From positions 1 through 46,669 of the forward strand of contig SLDY01000137.1 in NCBI GenBank assembly GCA_007125005.1: a stretch of DNA of 46,669 bases. The letters are read 5' to 3'. The position numbers and the translations under genes were made by a program. Below, one piece after another: positions 7,807 through 16,986 of this stretch; the stretch's first letter is position 1, and every line of letters starts with the position of its first letter. The notes beneath the pieces are model-generated. The model searched no databases. It had not been told where the DNA came from and saw only the letters and a list, made by a program, of their open reading frames with translations. This DNA comes from Natronohydrobacter sp. (GTDB lineage: Bacteria; Pseudomonadota; Alphaproteobacteria; Rhodobacterales; Rhodobacteraceae).

Positions 7807-10053
7807 ATGCCCCACAGAACCGAGACTGACAGCCGAAAGCTGCTCCGCAGATTGCGCGATGAGATGTCGCTGTCCAATCCCGGACAGGAGCGGCTGGACC
7901 GGATTACAACGATCATTGCCGAATCGATGGGCGTTGAGGTCTGTTCGATCTATCTGTTTCGCGATGCCGATACGCTGGAGCTGTGCGCCACTGAGGGTTT
8001 GAAACCTGATGCGGTGCACAAGACGAGGTTGCGGCTGGGCGAGGGACTGGTGGGCAAGGTCGCACGCACAGCCAAGCCGCTGAACACCGCCAACGCGCCT
8101 GCAGAACCCGGCTTCAGGTATATGGCTGAAACAGGTGAAGAAGTGTTCACCTCGTTCCTTGGTGTGCCGATCCAGAGACTTGGCGAGCGGCTGGGCGTGC
8201 TTGTGGTGCAGGCCAAGGAGCCGCGGCTTTATTCGGAAGACGAGATTTACGGCCTCGAAGTCGTGGCGATGGTCATTGCCGAGATGACAGAGCTTGGCGC
8301 TTTTGTTGGGGAAGAGACAAGTTTCGCAGCGACCCACAAGCACCCCATCATGTTGCGCGGTGTGACAGCGCAGGAAGGAGAGGCCGAGGGCGAGGTCTGG
8401 CTGCATGAACCGCGTGTGGTCATCACCAATCTGGTAAATGATGACAGTCAGGCCGAACTGGCACGGTTGGAAGAGGCTGTGGAGCAGCTGCGTGTTTCTG
8501 TCGATCAGCTTCTGGCGAATGCGGGCGGGCGTGACAAGGAACAGCAGGAGGTCTTGCTGACCTATCGGATGTTCGCCCATTCGCGTGGATGGCTGAAACG
8601 GATGGAGGAGGATATCCGGCTCGGGCTTTCCGCCGAGGCCGCGGTCGAGAAAGAGCAATCCACTGCGCGCGCCAGACTGGAGACTGTGCCAGATGCCTAT
8701 CTGCGCGACCGCCTGCATGATCTTGATGACCTCTCCAACCGGCTATTGCGAATTCTCACGGGTCAGGGAAACGAGACCGGTGCAGAGATGCCGGACCGGC
8801 CGATTCTGGTGGCGCGCAATATCGGGCCGGGAGAGTTGCTTGAATACGGGCGGCGTCTGCGCGGGGTGGTGCTGGAGGAAGGCTCGGTCGGCAGCCATGC
8901 GACGATTGTAGCCCGTGCGCTGGCGATCCCGCTGCTGATCAATGTGCCACGCATCACCACCGAGGCGCTTACAGGCGATCATATCCTTGTCGATGGCACG
9001 GAAGGTGTGGTGCATCTGCGCCCCGATGACAGCATCGCATCTGCGTTTCGTGACAAGATGGCGATGCAGGCCAAGGCGCAGGAGCGCTTTGCCAGCCTGC
9101 GCGACAAGCCTGCACAGGCGCGCTGCGGCACGCGTATAAGTCTCAAGATGAATGCAGGGCTCATGGCCGATTTGCCCTCGTTACCCTCTTCCGGGGCCGA
9201 AGCGGTGGGGCTCTTTCGCACCGAATTGCAGTTTCTGGCACAGGACCGGATGCCGAAGCGCTCGGATCTGGTTGCCAATTACGCCCGCGTGCTGGATGCC
9301 GCCAAGGGCAAGCGGGTCTATTTCCGCACGCTTGACATCGGTTCAGACAAGGTGATGCCGTATATGAAGCGCCCTGATGAACCCAATCCGGCGATGGGGT
9401 GGCGGGCGCTGCGCGTGGGGCTCGACAAACCCGGTGTGCTCAGAATGCAGTTGCAGGCGCTGATCCGGGCTGCCAATGGTCGGGCGCTGAGCGTAATGTT
9501 CCCGCTTGTGGCAACAGTAAGCGAATTCACCAGCGCGCATGACATGTTCATGCGCGAGATCGAACGCGAACGCAGGCTTGGGCATCCACTGCCGGAAAAG
9601 GTGGAAGTGGGCGCGATGCTGGAGACCCCGTCACTTGCCTATGCGCCAAGAAGTTTCTTCGAGAGCGTGGACTTCCTCTCGATTGGGGGCAATGATCTCA
9701 AGCAATTCTTTTTTGCAGCGGATCGCGAGAACGAGTTGGTGCGGCGGCGCTATGACACGCTTAATGTCAGCTTCCTGACCTTCCTGCAGGTGATCGTGGA
9801 TCGTTGCCATGAGAGCCACACGAACCTGTCTTTCTGCGGTGAGGATGCCGGGCGACCGATTGATGCGCTGGCGCTGGCAGGAATTGGCATTCCATCGCTC
9901 TCGATGCGCCCGGCCTCGATCGGACCAGTGAAATCACTGATCCGGCGGGCCAATCTCAACGAGGTCTCGGAATTGATCGCCCGCGTGCAAGCACGCGGGC
10001 TTGAAAGCGCACGGCCTGCGCTTCTGGATTATGTTGCAACGCTGGTGGAGTGA
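7807..10053 (+). CDS. ptsP: phosphoenolpyruvate-protein phosphotransferase, nitrogen PTS (EI-Ntr)
   Basis: 748 residues. An N-terminal GAF domain (about residues 20-160) precedes the enzyme I core. The mobile domain carries the phosphorylated His364 in GSVGSHATIVARAL. The PEP-binding TIM barrel shows LFRTELQFLAQDRMP, YFRTLDIGSDK, SIGGNDLKQFFFA and the conserved Cys677 in LSFCGEDAGRP. EI-Ntr autophosphorylates with PEP and passes phosphate to NPr and EIIA-Ntr, regulating nitrogen, potassium and carbon responses rather than sugar uptake; the GAF domain senses glutamine/2-oxoglutarate in studied enzymes. GGAGGGG precedes the start. The last 25 bases overlap the convergent acetyltransferase gene. 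Confidence 0.96.
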   Translation: MPHRTETDSRKLLRRLRDEMSLSNPGQERLDRITTIIAESMGVEVCSIYLFRDADTLELCATEGLKPDAVHKTRLRLGEGLVGKVARTAKPLNTANAPAEPGFRYMAETGEEVFTSFLGVPIQRLGERLGVLVVQAKEPRLYSEDEIYGLEVVAMVIAEMTELGAFVGEETSFAATHKHPIMLRGVTAQEGEAEGEVWLHEPRVVITNLVNDDSQAELARLEEAVEQLRVSVDQLLANAGGRDKEQQEVLLTYRMFAHSRGWLKRMEEDIRLGLSAEAAVEKEQSTARARLETVPDAYLRDRLHDLDDLSNRLLRILTGQGNETGAEMPDRPILVARNIGPGELLEYGRRLRGVVLEEGSVGSHATIVARALAIPLLINVPRITTEALTGDHILVDGTEGVVHLRPDDSIASAFRDKMAMQAKAQERFASLRDKPAQARCGTRISLKMNAGLMADLPSLPSSGAEAVGLFRTELQFLAQDRMPKRSDLVANYARVLDAAKGKRVYFRTLDIGSDKVMPYMKRPDEPNPAMGWRALRVGLDKPGVLRMQLQALIRAANGRALSVMFPLVATVSEFTSAHDMFMREIERERRLGHPLPEKVEVGAMLETPSLAYAPRSFFESVDFLSIGGNDLKQFFFAADRENELVRRRYDTLNVSFLTFLQVIVDRCHESHTNLSFCGEDAGRPIDALALAGIGIPSLSMRPASIGPVKSLIRRANLNEVSELIARVQARGLESARPALLDYVATLVE
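9979..10000. repeat. near-perfect palindrome, 10-bp arms with 2-base centre
   Basis: GCCCGCGTGC (9979-9988), AA, then GCACGCGGGC (9991-10000), an exact inverted repeat inside the ptsP coding sequence about 53 bases before its stop codon. As RNA it would fold into a 9-bp GC-rich stem with a four-base loop. There is no T-tract after it on either strand, so it is not a classic terminator. Confidence 0.9.
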
Positions 10054-10532
10054 GCGGGAGCTTTCGTGACCTCGCCGCGCAGTCTGTCCCATGCACCCGG
10101 CACAAGCTCCAGACCCAGAATGCGCGCAGGATTCGTGGGCGGGGGCATCTCGATCTCTTCCAGCTTTGCGAAACCGAAGCGGCTGTAATAGGGTTCATCG
10201 CCCACAAGCAGCACACGCGCCCAGCCTGCGGCGCGCGCGCGCGCGAGGCTTTCTTGCATGAGCCAGCCCCCCAGCCCCTCGCCTTGATGCGTTGGGTGCA
10301 CGGCAATCGGCCCGAGAAGCAGCACATCTGCTGCGCCCACGCGCACTGGCCAGAAGCGTATCGCGGCGGCAAGGCCATTTTCGTCGCGCAGCACGAGGCA
10401 GAGATCGGCAACGGGCGGCACGCCGTCGCGCAGCCGATAGGAGGAAAGCGCCTCGCGACCGGGTGCGAAGCAGAGATCAAAGAGCGCCTCGACCTCCCAC
10501 CAATCGGCGGGTGTTTCCTGACATAGCTGCAT
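10029..10532 (-). CDS. GNAT family N-acetyltransferase
   Basis: 167 residues. The acetyl-CoA-binding motif A is seen in LGPIAVHPTHQGEGLGGWLM (about residues 74-93; the Q-x-E-G-L-G loop binds the pyrophosphate), followed by a helix and GDEPYYSRFGF, typical of YhbS-type acetyltransferases. Substrate unknown. It is convergent with ptsP and overlaps its end by 25 bases. It is divergent from the flavin reductase gene across 80 bases that hold a bulged inverted repeat at 10561-10588. The helix after motif A is encoded by a GC dinucleotide run at 10231-10245. Confidence 0.88.
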   Translation of the reverse strand: MQLCQETPADWWEVEALFDLCFAPGREALSSYRLRDGVPPVADLCLVLRDENGLAAAIRFWPVRVGAADVLLLGPIAVHPTHQGEGLGGWLMQESLARARAAGWARVLLVGDEPYYSRFGFAKLEEIEMPPPTNPARILGLELVPGAWDRLRGEVTKAPAHSTSVAT

Positions 10533-10560
10533 TCGTGACCCGCGCGGTTCTGTGCTGGCA

Positions 10561-10588
10561 GCGCCCCTAGCATGGCGTTAGGGTGCGC
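10561..10588. promoter_or_regulatory. inverted repeat between the divergent GNAT and flavin reductase genes
   Basis: GCGCCCCTA (10561-10569) pairs with TAGGGTGCGC (10579-10588) over nine pairs with a single bulged T at 10584 and a nine-base loop. It sits 25-29 bases from both start codons, where either an operator or a leader hairpin could act. Confidence 0.4.
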
Positions 10589-10612
10589 GCAAACAGATCG
10601 GAGAGTGAGCGC

Positions 10613-11218
10613 ATGTTCTACGAACCCCGGCATGGTCACGGCCTGCCGCACAACCCTTTCAATGCCATCGTGACGCCGCGGCCTATCGGCTGGATTGCGA
10701 CACGCGGCGCGAACGGTCAGGATAATCTTGCCCCGTATTCGTTCTTCAACGCTGTTGCCTATGTGCCCCCGCAGGTGATGTTTGCCTCGACCAGCACCAA
10801 GCCCGACCGCGATGGGACCAAGGATTCGGTTGCAAATATCCGCGAGACAGGGGTTTTCTGCGTCAATATCGTGGAGTTTGCAGCGCGCGATGCGATGAAC
10901 GCAACTTCAGGCCCGTGGCCACGCGAGGTTGATGAATTCACGCATGCAGCGCTAGCACGCGAGGACTGCCGCATGATCGCGGCTGCGCGTGTGGCAGATG
11001 CACCCGCATCGCTTGAATGCAGGATGACAGAGATTGTAAAACTGAAAGGTGAAGCAAATTACCTCGTTCTGGGCGAGGTCGTGGGCGTGCATTTGCGCGA
11101 GGATTGTCTGGTCGATGGCTACTTTGATATCACAAGGTTCCAACCGCTCGCGCGCTGTGGCTACCGCGATTACGCCGTTGTGGAGAGTGTATTCAGCTTG
11201 AAGCGACCGGGCGAGTGA
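10613..11218 (+). CDS. flavin reductase family protein (FMN-binding split barrel)
   Basis: 201 residues. Family signatures are the N-terminal NAIVTPRPIGWIATRG, the flavin-contact stretch LAPYSFFNAVAYVPPQVMF and the middle ETGVFCVNIV. Proteins of this group bind FMN in a split beta-barrel and supply reduced flavin or act as small-molecule reductases; the partner is not visible here. Start 10613 is preceded by GGAGAG at suitable distance; an upstream in-frame start at 10583 lies inside an inverted repeat and is less likely. The gene ends in a perfect hairpin that includes its TGA. Confidence 0.9.
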   Translation: MFYEPRHGHGLPHNPFNAIVTPRPIGWIATRGANGQDNLAPYSFFNAVAYVPPQVMFASTSTKPDRDGTKDSVANIRETGVFCVNIVEFAARDAMNATSGPWPREVDEFTHAALAREDCRMIAAARVADAPASLECRMTEIVKLKGEANYLVLGEVVGVHLREDCLVDGYFDITRFQPLARCGYRDYAVVESVFSLKRPGE

Positions 11219-11228
11219 CCCTCGCCCG
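11208..11228. terminator. hairpin between convergent genes, overlapping a stop codon
   Basis: CGGGCGAG (11208-11215), loop TGACC, then CTCGCCCG (11221-11228): a perfect 8-bp stem. The loop holds the TGA stop of the flavin reductase gene. It separates that gene from the convergent DUF4167 gene, but there is no T-tract on either side, so its role as a terminator is inferred from position. Confidence 0.45.
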
Positions 11229-11235
11229 CCACAAC

Positions 11236-11976
11236 CTATTCCGCTGCCGAGGGTGTTGGGCGGGGGCTGTCCGCTCCTGATTCGTCACCAGAGGCTTTTC
11301 GTGGCTTGCGCGGGGCACGGCGCGGCTTTGCGGGTGTGCTCGCGGCATCCCCCTCTGCATCGGCCTTGGCAGCACGCGGTTTGCGACGATTGGCAGGCTT
11401 TGCAGGTGCAGCGGATGTTTCGTCGTTGTCTGCTTGCGCAGGCGCGGGTTTCTGCTGGCTTTCGGGCGTTTCGACCAAGCCCGTGTCCTCTTGCCCCTGA
11501 TTGCCCGGATCCTGCACCGAAAAGGCGCTCTCGTCGTTCGACTCGCGCGCGGTGCCGTTCAGATGCCGCTGATTGTCTTGCGCATCGGATCCTCTCGCGA
11601 CCTGTCGCTCATCATCGCGACGGTTATTGTGCTGATCGCGGTTATCCTGCCCGGAATTGCGGCGATCATCATTATGTTGCCGGTTGCGTTCTTCCTGCTG
11701 CAGACGCCGGGCTTCCTGTTCGGCCTGCTGCTCACGCTGGGCCTGGGCAAGCATGCGGGTGTAATGCTCGGCATGCTGCTGGAAGTTTTCGGCCGCCACG
11801 CGGTCATTGGACAATTGCGCATCACGGGCAAGCACCTGATACTTGTCGATGATCTGCTGCGGGGTGCCGCGCACCTTGCCTTCGGGGCCGGAGCTGTCAA
11901 ATACGCGATTTACGATATTACCAAGCGTTTTCGGGCGGTTCGATTTCGAACGCGAACGTTTGTTGGGTGATCTCAT
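11236..11976 (-). CDS. DUF4167 domain-containing protein
   Basis: 246 residues. The first 85 are conserved in the family: the basic start MRSPNKRSRSKSNRPKTLGN, then VNRVFDSSGPEGKVRGTPQQ and a helix around QHAEHYTRMLAQAQ. The rest is low complexity: Q/N/D/R-rich, then Ala/Pro/Lys-rich (KPRRAPRKPRK), as expected for a disordered nucleic-acid-binding tail. Function is unknown. It sits downstream of prfA-prmC on the same strand, a frequent alphaproteobacterial arrangement, but 224 bases (11977-12200) separate it from prmC; in that gap I see no gene, terminator or clear promoter. AGGAA lies before the start. Confidence 0.9.
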   Translation of the reverse strand: MRSPNKRSRSKSNRPKTLGNIVNRVFDSSGPEGKVRGTPQQIIDKYQVLARDAQLSNDRVAAENFQQHAEHYTRMLAQAQREQQAEQEARRLQQEERNRQHNDDRRNSGQDNRDQHNNRRDDERQVARGSDAQDNQRHLNGTARESNDESAFSVQDPGNQGQEDTGLVETPESQQKPAPAQADNDETSAAPAKPANRRKPRAAKADAEGDAASTPAKPRRAPRKPRKASGDESGADSPRPTPSAAE

Positions 11977-12200
11977 GTGTAACTATTTCCTGCCTGTCAT
12001 GGCACGCGCTACAGGCCGTCTGTCAAAGCGCTTATGGCGCCGCTCCGGACTGCGTAACTGGGGGCATTGTGGCGCAGCTGGTCGTGATTTGCCGCCACCT
12101 GCAACCTCAGATGGCACGGCTGATGGCACATGGCAAGCCCTCAGGGCGGAAAATCTCGATTCTGTGCAGGTTTTGGCAGATTTGCCATAGCTCGGCGCGT

Positions 12201-13040
12201 TTACGGGGCCTGTGCAGCCACAACACGGCCACGACCAGTCATATCAGGCAGGATTCGCGGCGCGCGCATCCCCGCGCCTGTCATCAATGCTGCGACCTCT
12301 GGTCCCTGCCCTAACCCGATCTCGACCATGAGCCAGCCTTGCGGAGTCAGGAAATCGCACGCCTTGGCAGTGATCATGCGATAGGCCGCAAGTCCTGTGC
12401 CGTCACATGCGGCAGGGACGAGGGCCATGCGAGGCTCCCAGAGCCGGGTATCGGGAGCGAGTGAGGCATGGGCAGGCGCAGCGATATAGGGCGGGTTCGA
12501 GACGATAAGGTCAAAACGGCCTGTCACGGCAGAATACCAGTCCGAACGGCGCAGATCGGCGCGCTGCGCAACCCCGAGGGACCGTGCGTTGTGCAACGCA
12601 ACGTCGAGCGCGGCGGCAGAGAGATCAACACCCGTGCCGGTTGCCTCTGACCGTTCGGCAAGTAGCGTGAGCAGGATCGCACCGCTGCCGGTGCCAAGAT
12701 CAAGCAGGCGCGCGAAAGGCAGATCAAGGGCGGCTTCAATGAGGGTTTCGGTCTCGGGGCGCGGATCCAGCACATCCTGAGTGACACGGAAGCTGCGGCC
12801 CCAGAAAAGGCGCTGACCCGTGATTTGCGCCACGGGTTTGTGCTGAGCGCGGGCGGCTATGGCATCGCGAAAAGCCGCAAGCTGTGGCGCCGTTACAGGC
12901 TCTTGAAGGGCGAGCGTGAGGCGTTCTGGCGGAAGATCGAGCGCATATGCCAGAAGCCAGCGCGCATCACGTGTGGCCCCGTCGATTCCCGCTGCACGCA
13001 GGGCTGCGACACCTTCGGCGAGCAGGGCCTGCGCTTGCAT
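12201..13040 (-). CDS. prmC: peptide chain release factor N5-glutamine methyltransferase
   Basis: 279 residues. It methylates the glutamine of the GGQ motif of release factors 1 and 2, using S-adenosylmethionine. A helical N-terminal domain is followed by the Rossmann methyltransferase domain with LLDLGTGSGAILLTLLAE (about residue 112) and the diagnostic NPPY in FDLIVSNPPYIAAP. The start ATG (13040) shares one base with the stop of prfA (TGATG), so the two are translationally coupled; the substrate gene and its modifying enzyme are made together. A GTG one codon upstream is the only alternative. Confidence 0.95.
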   Translation of the reverse strand: MQAQALLAEGVAALRAAGIDGATRDARWLLAYALDLPPERLTLALQEPVTAPQLAAFRDAIAARAQHKPVAQITGQRLFWGRSFRVTQDVLDPRPETETLIEAALDLPFARLLDLGTGSGAILLTLLAERSEATGTGVDLSAAALDVALHNARSLGVAQRADLRRSDWYSAVTGRFDLIVSNPPYIAAPAHASLAPDTRLWEPRMALVPAACDGTGLAAYRMITAKACDFLTPQGWLMVEIGLGQGPEVAALMTGAGMRAPRILPDMTGRGRVVAAQAP

Positions 13041-14095
13041 CACGCCTCCATCGCGGCCAGACGCGCAGCCTGATCGGCGGAGATGAGCGTGTCGATCATC
13101 TCGTCCAGATCGCCCTGCATCACAGCATCGAGCTTGTAGAGCGTGAGATTGATGCGGTGATCTGTCATGCGCCCTTGCGGGAAATTATAGGTGCGGATGC
13201 GCTCGGAGCGATCGCCAGTGCCCACTTGCGCACGGCGCGCATCGGCGCGGGCCTCTGCGGCGCGCTGCCGCTCCATGTCATAGAGTTTTGCGCGCAGCAC
13301 CTGCATGGCGATGGCCCGGTTCTGGTGCTGGGATTTCTCCGAGGAGGTGACGACGATGCCAGTCGGGATATGCGTTATGCGCACAGCGGAATCGGTGGTG
13401 TTCACATGCTGCCCGCCAGCGCCCGAGGCGCGCATCGTGTCGATGCGGATATCTTGCGCGGGGATGTCGATATCGACCTCTTCTGCTTCTGGCAGAACTG
13501 CGACTGTGGCTGCAGAGGTATGAATACGCCCGCCCGATTCGGTGACCGGCACACGCTGGACGCGGTGCACGCCCGACTCGTATTTCAACCGCGCAAACAC
13601 TCCCTCGCCTGCAATGCGCAACACAGCCTCGCGCAGGCCACCCAGTTCGGTCTCCGACAGACTGACCATCTGCACCTGCCAGCCACGGCTTTCGGCATAG
13701 CGCTGATACATGCGCAAGAGATCGGCCGCGAAGAGGCTTGCTTCCTCGCCGCCAGTGCCGGGGCGTAGCTCGATCAGTGCCGGGCGCGCATCTGCGGCAT
13801 CCTTTGGCAGGAGTGCAATGCGCAGGGATTGCTCGAGTTCGGGGAGCGCAACCTCAAGGCGGGCGAGTTCTTCCAGCGCCAGATCACGCATTTCCGGGTC
13901 ATCGCGCATGGCGAGCGCCTCATCGCGATCCATCATCGCCTGCTGATAGGCCGCAATTTGCGCAACGACCGGTTTGAGCTCTGAATACTCGCGGGTGAGC
14001 GCGCCAATCTCTTCAGGCGCCACGCCTTCCATCAAACGCGCTTCTAGAAAGCCGAACCGGCGGGTAATCTGATCGAGCGTGTCCGAGGCAAACAT
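13040..14095 (-). CDS. prfA: peptide chain release factor 1
   Basis: 351 residues. It recognises UAA and UAG and triggers peptide release. The GGQ motif is at residues 227-229 in [18 protein letters not shown]. The stop-codon reading tripeptide is Pro183-Val-Thr (in [10 protein letters not shown]), of the PxT type that marks RF1 rather than the SPF of RF2. The N-terminal helical domain starts [14 protein letters not shown]. The open frame extends 50 codons further upstream, but that stretch is unlike the family. It forms an overlapping pair with prmC and is divergent from the corC-like gene across 150 bases. Confidence 0.96.
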   Translation of the reverse strand: MFASDTLDQITRRFGFLEARLMEGVAPEEIGALTREYSELKPVVAQIAAYQQAMMDRDEALAMRDDPEMRDLALEELARLEVALPELEQSLRIALLPKDAADARPALIELRPGTGGEEASLFAADLLRMYQRYAESRGWQVQMVSLSETELGGLREAVLRIAGEGVFARLKYESGVHRVQRVPVTESGGRIHTSAATVAVLPEAEEVDIDIPAQDIRIDTMRASGAGGQHVNTTDSAVRITHIPTGIVVTSSEKSQHQNRAIAMQVLRAKLYDMERQRAAEARADARRAQVGTGDRSERIRTYNFPQGRMTDHRINLTLYKLDAVMQGDLDEMIDTLISADQAARLAAMEA

Positions 14096-14245
14096 GATCG
14101 CCGTGATGGCGAAAGCCGCGCGCACGGTCAAGGCCCGATGCAACATGGCGCTTGCTGGAGCCCTGCCTTGCGCTGGACGAAAGGCAGCAGAGGAATTAGA
14201 ACCGTATCTGAAGCCGAAGGGCTGTTTATTCGGATTAAGGATCAC

Positions 14246-15559
14246 ATGGGCGATTTCGCCGCGTATCTTGATACGGCTTTTTGGGTCACGACCGGTGCGA
14301 TCTTGCTGTTGCTGGTAATTTCGGGCTTTTTCTCGGGTTCGGAGACAGCTCTGACCGCGTCCAGCCGAGGCAAGCTGAAGGCACAGGCTGACAGGGGAGA
14401 ACCAGGTGCGGCCAAGGCGCTGGCGCTGACTGAAGACAGCGAGCGGATGATCGGCGCGATCCTGCTGGGCAATAATCTTGTCAATATCCTCGCCGCATCG
14501 CTGGCAACCGCGCTTTTCACACGGCTCTTTGGTGATAGCGGGGTCGCGCTTGCAACGCTCGTCATGACGCTGCTGGTGCTGGTTTTTGCCGAAGTCATGC
14601 CCAAGACCTATGCGATCTCGAACCCCGAGAGCTCGGCCATGCGCGTGGCGCCGTTGCTGCGCTGGGTGGTGGCGGTCTTCTCGCCTGTGGTGACAGTGGT
14701 GCGTTTCGTTGTGCGCAGGGTGCTGGCGCTGTTCGGGATAAGCATCGATCCTGATAGCAACATCCTTTCAGTGCATGAGGAAATCGCGGGCACACTAGCG
14801 CTGGGGCACTCCACAGGCTCTGTCGAGAAGGAGCATCGTGACCGGCTGATGGGTGCGCTTGATCTCTCGGAACGCACGGTCGAGGAGATCATGCGCCATC
14901 GCAGCCAGATCGAGACGGTGAATGCCGATGATCCGATCGAGGACATTATCGCACAATGTATCGCCTCGCCGCATTCGCGCCTGCCGATGTATCGCGATGA
15001 GCCGGAAAATATTATCGGCATCCTCTATGCTCGCGATCTGGTGCGCGAGATGCACCGGCTGGTGCTGGAGGCCGGGCGCGATTATGCCGCCATCAGCGCG
15101 CTAGATCTGAATGCGCTGGCCCGCCCGCCCTATTTCGTGCCCGAGACAACGCCGCTCGATGAACAGATGCAGGAATTTCTGCGTCTGCGCCGGCATTTCG
15201 CTCTGGTTGTCGATGAATATGGCGCGCTGCACGGGCTGATCACACTGGAAGACATTCTTGAAGAGATCGTGGGCGAGATCGAGGATGAATATGATACCGA
15301 ACTCGCCCCCGAGATCGAGGAAGGCGAGAATGGCGAGGTGCAGGTGGATGGCGCGATGACCATTCGCGATCTGAACCGCGCGATGGACTGGTCACTACCG
15401 GATGAGGAGGCCGTGACAGTTGCAGGGCTGGTGATCCATGAGGCGCAGACCATCCCGGATGAAGGGCAGGTTTTTTCATTTCATGGCTGCCGTTTTCAGA
15501 TTCTGACGCGCGAGGGAAATCGCATCACACGGCTAAGTCTGCGCCGCATGGAGGATTAG
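14246..15559 (+). CDS. CNNM/CorC (HlyC/CorC) family membrane protein
   Basis: 437 residues. The N-terminal DUF21/CNNM membrane domain (about residues 1-190) begins with a transmembrane helix and [20 protein letters not shown], and includes [15 protein letters not shown]. Two CBS domains follow (about 205-330, with [20 protein letters not shown] and [20 protein letters not shown]), then an acidic linker and the C-terminal transporter-associated domain. Such proteins take part in magnesium/cobalt homeostasis; CBS domains bind adenine nucleotides. AAGGA precedes ATG 14246. No partner transporter gene is near. Confidence 0.92.
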   Translation: MGDFAAYLDTAFWVTTGAILLLLVISGFFSGSETALTASSRGKLKAQADRGEPGAAKALALTEDSERMIGAILLGNNLVNILAASLATALFTRLFGDSGVALATLVMTLLVLVFAEVMPKTYAISNPESSAMRVAPLLRWVVAVFSPVVTVVRFVVRRVLALFGISIDPDSNILSVHEEIAGTLALGHSTGSVEKEHRDRLMGALDLSERTVEEIMRHRSQIETVNADDPIEDIIAQCIASPHSRLPMYRDEPENIIGILYARDLVREMHRLVLEAGRDYAAISALDLNALARPPYFVPETTPLDEQMQEFLRLRRHFALVVDEYGALHGLITLEDILEEIVGEIEDEYDTELAPEIEEGENGEVQVDGAMTIRDLNRAMDWSLPDEEAVTVAGLVIHEAQTIPDEGQVFSFHGCRFQILTREGNRITRLSLRRMED

Positions 15560-15620
15560 CAGGGCGTCAGGGCACGGATGCTTTGCAGATACAGTGCCGG
15601 GGTGGCTGGCATCTTTGCGA

Positions 15621-15650
15621 GAAAACCCAAGCGCGTGGATCGCGCTCGGG
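15621..15650 (-). terminator. Rho-independent terminator of the ABC ATPase gene
   Basis: On the minus strand, CCC-G-AGCGCG, loop ATCCA, CGCGCT-T-GGG, then TTTTC. The stem is nine pairs with one G/T position, and it lies about 25 bases after the ATPase stop. The T run follows only on the minus strand. Confidence 0.65.
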
Positions 15651-15674
15651 ACTTCAGCGCCGCTCGTCCTGCTC

Positions 15675-16607
15675 TTAAGCGGCCTTGTTGCCCGTGAGGG
15701 CGAGGAAGACATCTTCAAGATCGGCCTCTTCGCTGGAGACATCAACGATCTTTCCGCCTGCCGCGCTGAGGGCTGCGAGGATTTCGCCGGCGGTTATCTT
15801 GCCTCGCGGATAGGTGAAGGCAAAGCGTCCATCGGCGCGGTGCTCAAGTGTCACGCCCTCGGGCAGATCGAGTTGCGCGGGCGCTTCTTCAAGGCGCAGA
15901 ACAAGGGTCTTGGCATCCAGCCGATCAAGCAAGGCCTCGGTCCTGTCACGCACGACAACTGAGCCATGATCGATGATAGCGATCTCGTCGCACATCTCTT
16001 GCGCTTCTTCGAGGTAATGGGTGGTCAGGATAATGGTCATGCCCTGAGCGTTGAGCTTGCGGACATTCGTCCAGAGCATCTGGCGCAACTCGATATCGAC
16101 GCCGGCTGTGGGCTCGTCGAGCACCAGAACCTGCGGGCGATGGACCAATGCCTTGCCGAGAAGCAATCTGCGCCGCATCCCCCCCGAGAGCGTGCGGGCA
16201 TAAGCCTCGGCCTTGTCGGAAAGGCCGATGAGTTCGAGTATCTCATCGGTGCGGCGCTGGCCTCTGGGCACGCCATAAAGCCCTGCCTGCACTTCCAGTG
16301 CGCCGCGCGGGGTAAAGAAGGGATCCATGTTCAATTCTTGTGGCATGACCCCGATCGCGGCGCGGGATTGGCGCGGGTTGATATCCTGATCGAAGCCCCA
16401 GATCACCACGCGCCCTGCGGTCTTGTTCACAAGCCCGGCGAGAATGTTGATGAGCGTCGATTTTCCTGCCCCATTCGGCCCCAGAAGGCCGAAGATGCTG
16501 CCCGAGGGTATATCGAGATCCACACCCTTCAGCGCCTCTTTGGCGGCCGCACCTTTTTCTCCTGCATAGGTTTTGCGCAGACCCTTGATTTCGATGGCAT
16601 TGTTCAT
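15675..16607 (-). CDS. ABC transporter ATP-binding protein (DrrA/CcmA-like)
   Basis: 310 residues. Walker A GLLGPNGAGKSTLINILAG (about residue 38), Q-loop in GVMPQELNMDPFF, signature LSGGMRRRLLLGKAL, Walker B VLVLDEPTAGVD and the switch histidine in ILTTHYLEEAQE are all intact. The C-terminal 80 residues form the extra domain seen in ABC-2 exporters (LEEAPAQLDLPEGV...). These ATPases power ABC-2 permeases, but none is adjacent: downstream is a terminator and the convergent corC-like gene, upstream is the divergent zinc-finger gene. AGGAGA precedes the start at 16607; the longer open frame upstream has no family resemblance. Confidence 0.93.
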   Translation of the reverse strand: MNNAIEIKGLRKTYAGEKGAAAKEALKGVDLDIPSGSIFGLLGPNGAGKSTLINILAGLVNKTAGRVVIWGFDQDINPRQSRAAIGVMPQELNMDPFFTPRGALEVQAGLYGVPRGQRRTDEILELIGLSDKAEAYARTLSGGMRRRLLLGKALVHRPQVLVLDEPTAGVDIELRQMLWTNVRKLNAQGMTIILTTHYLEEAQEMCDEIAIIDHGSVVVRDRTEALLDRLDAKTLVLRLEEAPAQLDLPEGVTLEHRADGRFAFTYPRGKITAGEILAALSAAGGKIVDVSSEEADLEDVFLALTGNKAA

Positions 16608-16730
16608 TTGTCGATCTCCTGTTCGGAGCGGCAGGTCATGCGCCTGCGCTCTTGCCCTGCGCGTCAATCCCGATATGCTAGAGTGCAGAGCTAATGCAGC
16701 CTGCCCTACATGACAAGGACGTGACCCGCG

Positions 16731-16928
16731 ATGACGCCTGATCCCGCTTACCCTGCTCCGGAAACCGAAACTGTCTCTGCCATGCGCGTAAGCTGTGATG
16801 GGGGAGAAGGTGCGCTGGGGCATCCGCGTGTCTGGCTTTCCATCAGTCACGAGACCGGGATGGTCGAATGTCCCTATTGCGACAAGCGCTTCCTGCATGA
16901 GGATTGGGCTGACGACCGCGCGGCCTGA
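16731..16928 (+). CDS. zinc-finger domain-containing protein (CHCC type)
   Basis: 65 residues. The zf-CHCC pattern is plain: Cys in [17 protein letters not shown], its His eight residues on, and the CPYCDKRF pair near residue 48. The domain is shared with the mitochondrial complex I subunit NDUFS6, and alphaproteobacterial members are thought to be related accessory factors. AAGGA lies before ATG 16731. It is 58 bases upstream of polA on the same strand and may share its transcript. Confidence 0.92.
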   Translation: MTPDPAYPAPETETVSAMRVSCDGGEGALGHPRVWLSISHETGMVECPYCDKRFLHEDWADDRAA

Positions 16929-16986
16929 CTCTGGTCATTGCCACTGCGATGGCTAGTATGTGCTCCAGACAACCAAGGGGGCGCAT

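Noticed and set aside
10231-10245. GC dinucleotide run (possible Z-DNA tract)
   Set aside because: It codes for alternating Ala/Arg in the acetyltransferase helix; codon bias explains it.
11977-12200. Hidden gene or small RNA in the largest gap
   Set aside because: Open frames there lack ribosome-binding sites and continue into shadows of prmC or DUF4167; no terminator-like hairpin marks an RNA end.
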